DNA of 64,000 nt from an uncultured Alphaproteobacteria bacterium. Its GTDB lineage: Bacteria > Pseudomonadota > Alphaproteobacteria > Rhodobacterales > Rhodobacteraceae. The position numbers and the translations under genes are program-made. Below, piece after piece: positions 10,091-19,495 of the stretch (position 1 is the first letter of the stretch; the number at the start of each line of letters is the position of its first letter). The stretch is from assembly GCA_902570265.1 (NCBI GenBank), contig CACFXF010000002.1:1-64000 (forward strand), given 5' to 3'. A model generated the notes under the pieces. It saw only the letters and a list, made by a program, of their open reading frames with translations, did no database searches and had not been told where the DNA came from.

Positions 10091-10175
10091 TGGTGCGGGT
10101 GGAGGGACTTGAACCCCCACGCCCAAAGGCGCCAGAACCTAAATCTGGTGCGTCTACCAATTCCGCCACACCCGC
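10091..10175 (-). tRNA. tRNA-Leu, anticodon UAG
   Basis: Read on the minus strand, the 85-base gene begins GCGGGTG and this acceptor arm pairs perfectly with CACCCGC before the discriminator A and an encoded CCA (10091-10093). The anticodon arm is CCAGA-TTTAGGT-TCTGG with anticodon TAG. There is a long variable arm, as expected for class II tRNA-Leu, and a T arm containing GGTTCAAGTCC. The D arm has the conserved GGCGGAATTGGTAGACGC pattern of bacterial tRNA-Leu. It reads CUA and other CUN leucine codons. Confidence 0.97.
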
Positions 10176-10297
10176 AATTAAAATATTTTTATATATATTT
10201 GATGGGTAATACTTAGTTAATAAATCAATGTAAAGAATTATCTTGCAAAAAATTATTACTTTTAAATTTTTATTTTAAACATTTTTAGGCTTAACTA

Positions 10298-10315
10298 TTA
10301 ATCAAATTTGATTAA
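10298..10315. promoter_or_regulatory. 18-base perfect palindrome upstream of glnB
   Basis: TTAATCAAATTTGATTAA is a perfect 18-base inverted repeat about 110 bases before the glnB start, in the 249-base gap after tRNA-Leu. It could be an operator for a dimeric regulator of glnB-glnA. No sigma-54 promoter (TGGCAC-N5-TTGCW) is apparent here. In AT-rich DNA short palindromes can arise by chance, so this is a candidate only. Confidence 0.35.
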
Positions 10316-10324
10316 AAATTATGC

Positions 10325-10341
10325 AATTACTACAAGTAATT
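10325..10341. promoter_or_regulatory. Second inverted repeat upstream of glnB
   Basis: AATTACT-ACA-AGTAATT is a perfect 7-base inverted repeat around a 3-base centre. It starts 10 bases after the 18-base palindrome, about 84 bases before the glnB start. The two tandem repeats share an AT-rich TNATT..AATNA flavour but are not the same sequence. It may be a second regulator site in the glnB-glnA control region. Confidence 0.3.
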
Positions 10342-10412
10342 TAATTTTGATGCATTAAGGGATTATTTTATTTGCTTTAAATTTAAACACATGTTTCTTG
10401 TACTTAAAATAA

Positions 10413-10763
<351 letters not shown>

Positions 10764-10819
10764 ATTAAAATATAACTTTTAACCAAATACAAAACTATTT
10801 TAAAGGAGAATATTATAAA

Positions 10820-12229
10820 ATGAGTTCAAGTGCAGATATTTTAAAGAAAATTAAAGATGAAGAAATTGAATATCTAGATCTAAGATTTACAGATCCAAGA
10901 GGAAAGTTGCAACATGTTTCAATTATTGGAGATGGAGTAGACGAGAATCTACTGGACGATGGTTGGATGTTTGATGGCTCATCAATAGCAGGTTGGAAAT
11001 CTATTGATCAATCTGATATGAAATTAATCCCTGACTGTTCTTCTTCATATGTTGACCCATTTTATGCAGAAAAGACATTATGTGTTCATTGTAATGTTGC
11101 TGAACCTGATACAGGAGAACTCTATAATAGAGATCCAAGGTCAACTGCAGTTAAAGCTGAGAGTTACCTTAAATCATCTGGATTAGGTGATATTTCTTAT
11201 TTTGGACCTGAAGCTGAATTCTTTTTATTTGATGATGTGAAATTTTCAAATACAATGAATAAAGTTTCATATGAAGTGGATGCTATAGATGCTTCTTGGA
11301 ATACAGATGCTGATTTAGAAATGGGAAACATGGGACATAGACCTGGGGTCAAAGGTGGTTATTTCCCTGTAAATCCGGTAGACGCTGGTCAAGATATACG
11401 ATCAGAAATGTTATCTACTATGAAAAGAATGGGAATGTCTGTTGATAAACATCATCATGAGGTTGCATCAAATCAACACGAGCTTGGCCTCATTTTTAAT
11501 TCACTCACTAAACAAGCTGATGAACTTCAAAAATATAAATATGTAATTCACAATGTAGCTCACGCATACGGTAAGTCAGCAACATTCATGCCCAAACCAA
11601 TTGCTGGAGATAATGGTACTGGAATGCATGTAAATATGTCAATATGGAAAGACGGTAACCCTTTATTTGCTGGAAATAAATATGCAGATCTGTCAGATGA
11701 AGCACTCTATTTTATTGGAGGAATACTAAAACATGCTAAGGCATTAAATGCCATAACCAATCCTGCAACGAATTCATACAAGAGATTAATTCCAGGATTT
11801 GAAGCACCTGTTTTAAGAGCATATTCTGCTCGTAATAGATCTGGTTGCGTAAGAATCCCCTGGACTGAAAGCCCAAAAGCCAAAAGAGTAGAAGCAAGAT
11901 TTCCTGACCCAGCGGCAAACCCATACCTTGCTTTTTCAGCCCTACTAATGGCTGGACTAGATGGGATACATAAAAAGATAGATCCTGGTGAACCTTCAGA
12001 TAAAGACCTTTACGATCTACCTGCAGAAGAACTTGTTTCAATACCAACTGTTTGTGGTAGTTTACGAGAGGCTGTAGATTGCTTAGAATCAGATCATGAA
12101 TTTATGCTTACTGGAGATGTCTTCACAAAGGATCAAATAGAGGGTTATATAGATTTAAAAAGAGAAGAAATTCAAGAGTTCGAACATACTCCTCATCCTA
12201 TTGAGTATAAATTATATTATTCTTGTTAA
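10820..12229 (+). CDS. glnA: Glutamine synthetase, type I
   Basis: Makes glutamine from glutamate, ammonium and ATP, and is the main ammonium assimilation enzyme. Motifs present are MFDGSSIAGW (the Asp50 latch region), FGPEAEFFLFD, HHHEVASNQHELG, the ATP-binding KPIAGDNGTGMHVNMS and NRSGCVRIPW. The adenylylation site is Y398 in KDLYDLPAEE, so GlnE-type control is possible. It has 469 residues. The start is preceded by AAAGGAG. It is downstream of glnB, consistent with a glnBA operon, and converges on the DUF3445 gene 10 bases away. Confidence 0.97.
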   Translation: MSSSADILKKIKDEEIEYLDLRFTDPRGKLQHVSIIGDGVDENLLDDGWMFDGSSIAGWKSIDQSDMKLIPDCSSSYVDPFYAEKTLCVHCNVAEPDTGELYNRDPRSTAVKAESYLKSSGLGDISYFGPEAEFFLFDDVKFSNTMNKVSYEVDAIDASWNTDADLEMGNMGHRPGVKGGYFPVNPVDAGQDIRSEMLSTMKRMGMSVDKHHHEVASNQHELGLIFNSLTKQADELQKYKYVIHNVAHAYGKSATFMPKPIAGDNGTGMHVNMSIWKDGNPLFAGNKYADLSDEALYFIGGILKHAKALNAITNPATNSYKRLIPGFEAPVLRAYSARNRSGCVRIPWTESPKAKRVEARFPDPAANPYLAFSALLMAGLDGIHKKIDPGEPSDKDLYDLPAEELVSIPTVCGSLREAVDCLESDHEFMLTGDVFTKDQIEGYIDLKREEIQEFEHTPHPIEYKLYYSC

Positions 12230-12239
12230 AGTTTATACC

Positions 12240-13046
12240 TCATTTATTTAAACTGTAGTTTTTTAAAGAGGTTATCTGTTTAATTGTAAGTTGTTTTTTA
12301 TTCACCACATAAGTATGAATACCAAACAAAATTGCATTTGTTACAGGTAACCTCTTTAATGTTTGTCGCTCAACTCTTACCCAAAAATCTCCTTCAAAAT
12401 ATTCTTTTTCAGTTGTATGAGAGAATTTTTCGGATAAAGGTGAAAATAACTCTGGATCCTTATACAAATACCAATTAGCTCGCCAGATTGGTTTATCAAC
12501 CTTCAGATTATTGAACATTCTTTGAACAGATCTGGTTATTTTTTCATTATAATGTGCCACAGGTTTGTGAATTCTACTAAGTGGTTTATTAATTTTTTCT
12601 TTTAATGTCCAAAGAGCAGGAAAACATAGAACCCCTCCTTCAAGGATATGCTCTTGAAAAGAATTATCCCAATGTAATATCAGTAAATCCTCCTGTATTA
12701 ACCTTCCTGCTATAATGATTGGGTTATCTTCTTTTAAAAAAATTATTTTTTTATCGGGCCTTTGAACTCTATCCGGATAAATTTTATATTTGGAGTTATT
12801 TTTAAGAATAGCTAAGACAGATTCTAATAATTCTTGAGCTGAATGTAATGCTTTTTTGCTTAAATAAAAAATTTCAGACCTTTTTTCTTTAATTAAGAAA
12901 TCCCTATAAGACATTTGTGCATTAAATGCATCATCCACAATGTATAATAAATCCACATGTTCTAAGGGTTGAATTCCTGGCAACCTAGAAGTGACATTTT
13001 TATCCCAAGGACTTATTGGTAAAAATTTTTGACAAATTTTATCCAT
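12240..13046 (-). CDS. DUF3445 / heme-dependent oxidative N-demethylase-like protein
   Basis: Member of the DUF3445 family, which includes the heme-binding subunit of the oxidative N-demethylase HODM that acts on dimethylamine. Family landmarks are LPGIQPL near the N-terminus, GRLIQEDLLILH, FPALWTLKEKINKPLSRIHKPV and the C-terminal RVERQTLKRLPVTNAILFGIHTY. It has 268 residues and no signal peptide. The reductase partners of HODM are not adjacent. It stands alone and converges on glnA. The real substrate is unknown; a role in methylated-amine use is a family-based guess only. Confidence 0.8.
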   Translation of the reverse strand: MDKICQKFLPISPWDKNVTSRLPGIQPLEHVDLLYIVDDAFNAQMSYRDFLIKEKRSEIFYLSKKALHSAQELLESVLAILKNNSKYKIYPDRVQRPDKKIIFLKEDNPIIIAGRLIQEDLLILHWDNSFQEHILEGGVLCFPALWTLKEKINKPLSRIHKPVAHYNEKITRSVQRMFNNLKVDKPIWRANWYLYKDPELFSPLSEKFSHTTEKEYFEGDFWVRVERQTLKRLPVTNAILFGIHTYVVNKKQLTIKQITSLKNYSLNK

Positions 13047-13255
13047 TAATAAATATTTCCGATAGTAAATACCATTTTATTTTAATTTAGGTTATTTTAA
13101 TTTTATATAAATAAGAATAAAAATATTTTTTTTTAACAAGTAATTGATAATTTATTTCAAGTATTGTGTTATTTAAATTTATTTGTATTTTTACATATAT
13201 TGCTATTTAAATAAAAAAGTTATCTATATTTAGTATAAATGATGGTATAAATTTT

Positions 13256-15211
13256 ATGAAACCAAATAATTCTTATGAAGCTAAAGATATTGAGGTACTA
13301 GAGGGACTTGATCCTGTAAGAAAACGCCCAGGAATGTATATTGGGGGAACTGACGATAAAGCTGTACATCATCTTGCATTAGAAATAATCGATAATTCTA
13401 TGGATGAAGCAATTGCAGGTCATGCAGACTTAATTAAAATCTCCCTTTTAGAACATAACCTTTTAAAAATTGAAGATAATGGTAGAGGAATACCTATTGA
13501 TAATCATCCTAAATTCCCTGGTAAATCTGCCCTCGAAATAATTATTGGAACTTTACATGCAGGTGGAAAATTTTCAGTTGGAGCATATAAAACATCTGGT
13601 GGATTACATGGAGTTGGAATTTCAGTTGTTAACGCTTTATCTGAGACATTAGAAGTTACTGTAGTAAGAGATAAAAAAATTTATAGTCAAAATTATTCTC
13701 GTGGAAAAGCAGTGTCTGAACTAAAATGTATGGGTAATACCACAAAAAAAAGTGGAACTTCAGTTAAATTTAAACCTGATCACAAAATATTTGGCAACAA
13801 CTTTTCTTTCTCTTCTGAGAAATTATTTAAGGAATGTCAGTCTAAAGCATTTTTATTATCTGGAGTTAAATTGGAATGGAATTGTGAAGAAGATTTATTA
13901 AAAAATAAAAATATTAAGACTAAAGAAATGTTCTGTTATCCAAATGGAATAATTGATTATATGAATGATTGTATTCCTTCTGACTATTTACTTAATCGAG
14001 CACATTTTTCAGGAGAAACAAAATTAAAAGAAAAAAATAATCCTAAACTGAATGGATCAATAAATTGGGTATGTAATTGGAGTTTAAATTATACACAATT
14101 TTTTAAATCCTATTGTAACTTGATACATACAAATGAAGGGGGTACCCATGAAACTGGATTCTGGAGTGCAATATTAAAAGGAATAAAATCATATGGTGAA
14201 TTAATTGGAAACAAAAAGGTTTCTTTAATAACACGAGACGATATTAATGCAAATTTATGTGGAATCATTTCTATATTTATAAATAATCCAACTTTTTCAG
14301 GTCAAACAAAAGATAAATTAACTACTCAAGAAGTTTTAAAATCAGTTGAAATTACTGTAAAAAGCTTATTTGAGAATTGGTTAACCAATGATCCTAAAAA
14401 TGCAAATCAACTAATAGAGAATTTTATAGCTAAATCAGAAGAAAGAATTCGGAAAAAAAATGAAAAGGATACTTTAAGAAAATCTGCAGTAAAAAAACTA
14501 AGACTTCCTGGAAAGTTATCAGATTGCTTGCAAAATAGCAAACAAGGATCTGAGCTATTCATTGTAGAGGGTGATAGTGCTGGAGGTAGCGCAAAACAAG
14601 CTAGAGATAGAAATTTTCAAGCTATTTTACCATTAAAAGGAAAAATCTTAAATGTTATGAGCTCAACAACTGAAAAAATGTTACAAAATCAAGAAATAAA
14701 TGATTTGTGTAAATGTTTGGGCGTTAATGTCGGTGATAAATTTAATTATGAAAATTTGCGATATGAAAAAATTATAATAATGACTGATGCAGACGTTGAT
14801 GGTGCGCACATATCATCACTTTTATTAACATTCTTTTTTACACAAATGCCAGAGTTAATGTTAAAAGGGAATTTATTTCTAGCTGTACCTCCTTTGTTTA
14901 GGTTATCTGCTGGTTCAAAAATTTTATATGCAGGCTCAACTGATGAAAAAGATGAAATAATCTCTTCAAATATGCTAGGTAAGGGAAAAGTAGAAATAAG
15001 TAGATTTAAAGGTTTAGGAGAAATGAACCCAAGTCAACTCAAAGAAACAACTATGAATCCAAATTCTAGAAAACTTATATCAATAAAGACAAATAATGAT
15101 AATTATTATAATAATAAGGAATTAGTACAAAAACTCATGGGAAAAAATCCAGAACCAAGATTTGATTTTATTATTGAGAATGCTAAATTTATTGGGTCAT
15201 CATATGTCTGA
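13256..15211 (+). CDS. parE: DNA topoisomerase IV subunit B
   Basis: ATPase subunit of topoisomerase IV, which decatenates replicated chromosomes. The GHKL ATP-binding region has EIIDNSMDEAIAGHAD, KIEDNGRGIP and GGLHGVGISVVNALSE. The transducer domain follows. The TOPRIM domain has EGDSAGGSAKQARDR, LPLKGKILNV and TDADVDGAHI, and the C-terminal end has RFKGLGEMNP. At 651 residues it lacks the large GyrB insert, which favours ParE over GyrB. The 209-base gap before it, shared with the divergent DUF3445 gene, is very AT-rich and shows no clear motif. Confidence 0.93.
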   Translation: MKPNNSYEAKDIEVLEGLDPVRKRPGMYIGGTDDKAVHHLALEIIDNSMDEAIAGHADLIKISLLEHNLLKIEDNGRGIPIDNHPKFPGKSALEIIIGTLHAGGKFSVGAYKTSGGLHGVGISVVNALSETLEVTVVRDKKIYSQNYSRGKAVSELKCMGNTTKKSGTSVKFKPDHKIFGNNFSFSSEKLFKECQSKAFLLSGVKLEWNCEEDLLKNKNIKTKEMFCYPNGIIDYMNDCIPSDYLLNRAHFSGETKLKEKNNPKLNGSINWVCNWSLNYTQFFKSYCNLIHTNEGGTHETGFWSAILKGIKSYGELIGNKKVSLITRDDINANLCGIISIFINNPTFSGQTKDKLTTQEVLKSVEITVKSLFENWLTNDPKNANQLIENFIAKSEERIRKKNEKDTLRKSAVKKLRLPGKLSDCLQNSKQGSELFIVEGDSAGGSAKQARDRNFQAILPLKGKILNVMSSTTEKMLQNQEINDLCKCLGVNVGDKFNYENLRYEKIIIMTDADVDGAHISSLLLTFFFTQMPELMLKGNLFLAVPPLFRLSAGSKILYAGSTDEKDEIISSNMLGKGKVEISRFKGLGEMNPSQLKETTMNPNSRKLISIKTNNDNYYNNKELVQKLMGKNPEPRFDFIIENAKFIGSSYV

Positions 15212-15274
15212 ATTAAAAGTAGTTTTTTTATAACATTTTGTTTTTTATTAACTTGATTAGAAAAATTTATCCTG

Positions 15275-15292
15275 TATTAACAACAGTTAATA
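15275..15292. promoter_or_regulatory. Inverted repeat overlapping a TATAAT element before ppiD-trpE
   Basis: TATTAAC-AACA-GTTAATA is a perfect 7-base inverted repeat. Its right end overlaps TATAAT at 15291-15296, a good -10 hexamer 28 bases before the ppiD start. An operator in this place would repress the ppiD-trpE transcript. No convincing -35 hexamer is seen at the right spacing. The repeat does not look like an enterobacterial TrpR site. Confidence 0.35.
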
Positions 15293-15323
15293 TAATTTTG
15301 TACTTAAATTAATTGTTATCTAA

Positions 15324-17186
15324 ATGAAGTCTAAAATAAATAAATTTTTTGCTTGGATAATTGTCCTTTTACTAGTTTTAGGACTTGTAGGTTTTGGTTT
15401 GCAAGATGTTCTTTCAAGATGGGGATCATCTAAATTAGCTACAGTAGGAGACATTGAAATTTCTACTAAAGAATTTGGGCAAGATTTTATAAGAGAAATA
15501 AACTTTATTTCACAAAATTTGGGGAAAAATTTATCTGTTCAAGAAGCAAAATCTATTGGAATTCACTTTAGAGTTCTAGAACGATTAATAAATCGTTCAC
15601 TTTTAGATCAATTGGTTAGAGATCTTGAGATTTCAGTTGGTGATACGTTTTTATTAAAAAGGATTAAAGCCAATACTAATTTTCAGGGCAACAACGGAAA
15701 TTTTACTCGAGAAAATTATAATGGATATCTAAATCAACTTAACTTATCAGAAAATGAATTTGAAGATATTTTAAGAAATGAATTATCAAGAGAGCTACTT
15801 ACTCAAATACTAAATATAGAGTTGGATCATAGTAAATTTAGCACAAAAAAAATTGCAAATTATATAGGAGAAGAACGAAAAGTTTCTTTTTACAAACTTC
15901 ATGCAGCTAAACAAAAATTTAATTTCGAAATAAAGGATGATGCTGTTAGGAGTTTTTATGATGCTAACAAGGAAAAATATATGTCTAATGCAATTAAAAA
16001 GTTTTCTGTGCTAAACATAAATCCGTCAACAGTTTCAAGTGAATTAAATATTACAAAGGAAGAGATCAATAAAATTTATAATGAAAGAAAAGAGGAATTT
16101 TCTTCCCCCGAGTTTAGAGAATTAAATAGGATTGTTTTTCCATCACAAAGTCTAGCTGATATCGCATATGAAGAATTATCTAATAATAAAAAAACATTTG
16201 CCCAAATTGGTCAAGAAATGAATTTAGATGAAAATTCACTGAATTTTGGCACTTATTCTAAAGGAGACTTAGATCAAAAATTAAGTAATTTAATTTTTGA
16301 TAAAACCAACAAAATAAATACTATAATAGGTCCAATAAACGGTGAGTTGGGAATTGAACTTTATGAAATTATTAAAATAATACCCTCAACAACACTCAGG
16401 ATGAATGAAGCTAAAAATATTCTTAAAGAAGAAATAAAATATGAAAATTCATTGAATAAACTAGCAGAAATAATACCTATAATCGAAGATAAAATAGCAT
16501 CAGGAGAAACTTTAGAAGAAATTTCAAAAGATTTTTTAATAAAAATTGAACAATTTGAAAAAATCAATGGCGAAAAGCTTCCCAAAAAATATCGTAACAA
16601 AAATCTAGAATCTTTTTTTAATAATGCTACTTATGAAAATTCTGATTTGTTTCAATTAGAAGCTAATTCTTTTATCTTGATAAGATTAGATAAAGAAATT
16701 AAGTCTTCTATACCACAATATGATCAAATTTATGATTTATTATTAAAAGATTATAAGAAAATACAGGAAATAAAATTCTTAGAAGAAAGCTTAAATCTAC
16801 TATTAACTAAATATAATTTAAGTGAAGCCATAAATCTTAAAATGATTGATTTTCTCTATGATGATATAATTAATAGACAAAATAATGATTTAAAATTTTT
16901 AAAAAAATCAACTATAAATAATATATTCAAAAATTCAGTTGATGATTATGTAATAGAGAAAATTGTAGATTCGCCAACTCCATATATTATTTTAATTAAA
17001 ACTACAGAGATAATACCTGCTAATACTAAAAATAACTATCAAGATGTTCTTAAGAATTTACAAAATCAAATTAATGAGCAGTTTAAAAATGATATAGCAG
17101 TCTCATTTATTACTAATTTAAGATCTAAATATGAACCAAAAGTAAACTTCAAGTTACTTGAACAAATAATTGATAATATAGAATAA
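15324..17186 (+). CDS. ppiD: Peptidyl-prolyl cis-trans isomerase D / SurA-N domain chaperone
   Basis: Inner-membrane-anchored periplasmic chaperone assisting outer-membrane and exported protein folding. One N-terminal transmembrane helix (about residues 8-27, FAWIIVLLLVLGLVGFGL) is followed by a SurA-N-like helical domain with the typical VGDIEISTKEFGQDFIREI start. A divergent parvulin-type domain and helical C-terminal region complete it. The length of 620 residues fits PpiD. Parvulin catalytic residues are poorly conserved, so chaperone function is more secure than isomerase activity. It lies 8 bases upstream of trpE, the common alphaproteobacterial order. Confidence 0.88.
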   Translation: MKSKINKFFAWIIVLLLVLGLVGFGLQDVLSRWGSSKLATVGDIEISTKEFGQDFIREINFISQNLGKNLSVQEAKSIGIHFRVLERLINRSLLDQLVRDLEISVGDTFLLKRIKANTNFQGNNGNFTRENYNGYLNQLNLSENEFEDILRNELSRELLTQILNIELDHSKFSTKKIANYIGEERKVSFYKLHAAKQKFNFEIKDDAVRSFYDANKEKYMSNAIKKFSVLNINPSTVSSELNITKEEINKIYNERKEEFSSPEFRELNRIVFPSQSLADIAYEELSNNKKTFAQIGQEMNLDENSLNFGTYSKGDLDQKLSNLIFDKTNKINTIIGPINGELGIELYEIIKIIPSTTLRMNEAKNILKEEIKYENSLNKLAEIIPIIEDKIASGETLEEISKDFLIKIEQFEKINGEKLPKKYRNKNLESFFNNATYENSDLFQLEANSFILIRLDKEIKSSIPQYDQIYDLLLKDYKKIQEIKFLEESLNLLLTKYNLSEAINLKMIDFLYDDIINRQNNDLKFLKKSTINNIFKNSVDDYVIEKIVDSPTPYIILIKTTEIIPANTKNNYQDVLKNLQNQINEQFKNDIAVSFITNLRSKYEPKVNFKLLEQIIDNIE

Positions 17187-17194
17187 AGATTACA

Positions 17195-18718
17195 ATGGAT
17201 TTTTTTCCATCATTTAATGAATTCAATAAAAAAATAAAAAATCAACAGAATCAAATAGTATATACTAAATTTTCTGCTGACTTAGATACTCCTGTTTCTT
17301 TAATATTGAAGTTAGCAAAAAATGAAAAAAATTCTTTTTTACTTGAGTCTGTAACTGGTGGTGAGATAAAAGGTAGATATTCAGTTTTAGGAATGAAACC
17401 CGATTTAATATGGAAATGTAACCTTAAAGAATCTATGATTAACAGAAGTGTTTTAAGAAAATCTAATAAATTTTTAAAACAAAAAGAATCTCCAATAAGC
17501 GCTTTAAAATCTTTAATTAAAGAAAGTGATGTTAAAATTCCAGATAATCTACCAGCTATGTCTGCTGGATTATTCGGTTATCTTAGTTATGAAATGATAA
17601 ATTTGGTGAAAGAAGTAAGCGATGATTCAAAAAAAGATCTTGGTTTACCCCAATCAATATTATTTAGACCTTCAATAATAATAATAATTGATAATGTAAA
17701 AGGAGAAATTATCGCGATAAATCCAATTTGGATAAATACTATAAATAACAATAAGTCTTCAGTAGTAAATCTGTACAATAAATCAAAGGAAAATTTGAAA
17801 ATTTTCATTGATAAAATTTCTGCACCAGTCAATGCATATAATTTTAATTTTAATAATAGAAAAGTAAAAAGAACTACCTCTAACCCTATAAGTAATTTCT
17901 CAAAGACTGTTTTTTTAAAAAATGTAAAAAAAGCCATTAATTACATTAGATTAGGTGATATTCTTCAAGTTGTATTAAGTCAAAGATGGAAGCTTGAATT
18001 TAAGATCCATCCATTTTCATTTTATAGAGCTTTGAGAAAAACAAACCCATCACCTTATATGTTTTACTTTAATTTTAAAGATTTTCAAATAGTAGGAGCA
18101 AGTCCTGAAATTTTAGTAAAAGTTGCTAAAAATAAAGTTATAATAAGACCTATAGCTGGGACAAGACCAAGAGGAAGAAATTTAAAGGAAGACCGTTACT
18201 ATGAAACAGAATTATTAAAGGATCCAAAAGAAAATGCTGAACATTTGATGTTGCTTGACTTAGGACGAAATGATGTTTCAAAAGTAAGTGACATTGGAAC
18301 AGTTAAAACTACAGAAAGTTTTATAGTAGAAAAATATAGTCACGTAATGCATATTGTTTCGAATGTTGAAGGAGAATTGAATTCTAAATATGATAATGTA
18401 GATGCTCTATTTGCAGGTTTACCAGCAGGTACAGTCTCAGGTGCCCCAAAGATTAGAGCTATGGAAATAATTAATGAATTAGAACATCAAAGTCGCGGAG
18501 TATACGCTGGAGGAGTTGGGTATTTTGGGGGATCAAAAGAAATGGACCTTTGCATTGCACTTAGAACAGCGATTATTAAAAATAAAAATATTTATATTCA
18601 GGCTGGAGCTGGTATTGTGTTTGATAGTGTTCCACAAAATGAGTATCTTGAAACTTTAAATAAGGCTAAAGCACTATTTGAAGCTGTACAAATTGCAAAA
18701 CAACAATTTAACGATTAA
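17195..18718 (+). CDS. trpE: Anthranilate synthase component I
   Basis: Converts chorismate to anthranilate with ammonia supplied by TrpG, the first step of tryptophan synthesis. The N-terminal region has SVTGGEIKGRYSVLG, which includes the tryptophan-feedback site area. The chorismate-binding domain contains FQIVGASPEILVK, RPIAGTRPRGR, LDLGRNDVSKV, FAGLPAGTVSGAPKIRAMEII and the C-terminal IQAGAGIVFDSVP. Its 507 residues are standard, with no fused TrpG. It starts 8 bases after ppiD. A gap of 186 bases separates it from trpG. Confidence 0.96.
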   Translation: MDFFPSFNEFNKKIKNQQNQIVYTKFSADLDTPVSLILKLAKNEKNSFLLESVTGGEIKGRYSVLGMKPDLIWKCNLKESMINRSVLRKSNKFLKQKESPISALKSLIKESDVKIPDNLPAMSAGLFGYLSYEMINLVKEVSDDSKKDLGLPQSILFRPSIIIIIDNVKGEIIAINPIWINTINNNKSSVVNLYNKSKENLKIFIDKISAPVNAYNFNFNNRKVKRTTSNPISNFSKTVFLKNVKKAINYIRLGDILQVVLSQRWKLEFKIHPFSFYRALRKTNPSPYMFYFNFKDFQIVGASPEILVKVAKNKVIIRPIAGTRPRGRNLKEDRYYETELLKDPKENAEHLMLLDLGRNDVSKVSDIGTVKTTESFIVEKYSHVMHIVSNVEGELNSKYDNVDALFAGLPAGTVSGAPKIRAMEIINELEHQSRGVYAGGVGYFGGSKEMDLCIALRTAIIKNKNIYIQAGAGIVFDSVPQNEYLETLNKAKALFEAVQIAKQQFND

Positions 18719-18840
18719 ATCTTTTTATACCCTAAAAAAATTTTACCTATTATTATTAATAAGAAAAATAAAACCCAAAAAAGAATACCGAAAAAAATAC
18801 CTTTAAAAAAACTTCCTTTATTATTATTTCTATTCTTCAT
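18715..18840 (-). CDS. Small hypothetical membrane protein, 41 residues
   Basis: The gap between trpE and trpG holds an ATG-to-TAA frame on the opposite strand. The product starts MKNRNNNKGSFFKG, continues as a strongly hydrophobic stretch (about residues 14-35, including GILFWVLFFLLIIIGKIF) and ends GYKKI. The layout is a charged N-terminus, one transmembrane helix and a short basic tail. Its end overlaps the trpE stop by 4 bases. The ribosome-binding sequence is weak (GAAAAGAT). I recognise no family. The alternative is a chance frame in AT-rich DNA, but the residue pattern looks protein-like. Confidence 0.4.
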   Translation of the reverse strand: MKNRNNNKGSFFKGIFFGILFWVLFFLLIIIGKIFLGYKKI

Positions 18841-18904
18841 AAATATCTTTTCAAAAAGTATTTTTTCTAATATTTAAATAAATAAATAGTTTAATGTTTT
18901 TGTT

Positions 18905-19495
18905 ATGATTATTCTTATAGATAACTACGATAGCTTTACTTATAACCTTGTACATTATTTTGGTGAAATAGGAAATAATGTTATTGTCTTCAAAAATGAC
19001 GAAAAAAAAGTTTCTGAGTTAATTGCTTTAAATCCAACAGGTATTGTTATTTCACCTGGTCCATGCAACCCCGACAAAGCAGGAGTATCTCTTGATATTA
19101 CTTTAAAGGCAGCGGATAAAAAAATACCAACCTTAGGAGTTTGTTTAGGACATCAAAGCATTGGTCAGGCATTTGGAGGTAAAATAAAATCAGCCAAACA
19201 AATTGTTCATGGAAAAACTGATTCAATTATTCATAACCATAGAGGTATTTTTAAAGATTTACCTTCACCTTTTATAGCTACAAGATATCATTCGTTATCA
19301 ATTTGTAAAAAAACTATTCCTAGCTCATTAGAAATTACTGCAGAAACAAATTGTGGTGAAATTATGGCTATTCAGCATAAAAAGTTACCCATCTATGGAG
19401 TCCAATTTCATCCAGAATCTATAATGAGCGAACATGGACACCTATTATTAAAAAACTTTGTTAGTATAGTTGATGGTACTTATGGAAGAAAATAA
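18905..19495 (+). CDS. trpG: Anthranilate synthase component II (glutamine amidotransferase)
   Basis: Class I glutamine amidotransferase that supplies ammonia to TrpE. It has the typical start MIILIDNYDSFTYNLVHYF, the catalytic cysteine in GVCLGHQSIGQAFGG, and the catalytic His/Glu in VQFHPESIMSEHG. The length of 196 residues is normal. It may also serve p-aminobenzoate synthesis, as some bacterial TrpG proteins do; this window cannot tell. Its 3' end overlaps trpD. Confidence 0.96.
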   Translation: MIILIDNYDSFTYNLVHYFGEIGNNVIVFKNDEKKVSELIALNPTGIVISPGPCNPDKAGVSLDITLKAADKKIPTLGVCLGHQSIGQAFGGKIKSAKQIVHGKTDSIIHNHRGIFKDLPSPFIATRYHSLSICKKTIPSSLEITAETNCGEIMAIQHKKLPIYGVQFHPESIMSEHGHLLLKNFVSIVDGTYGRK

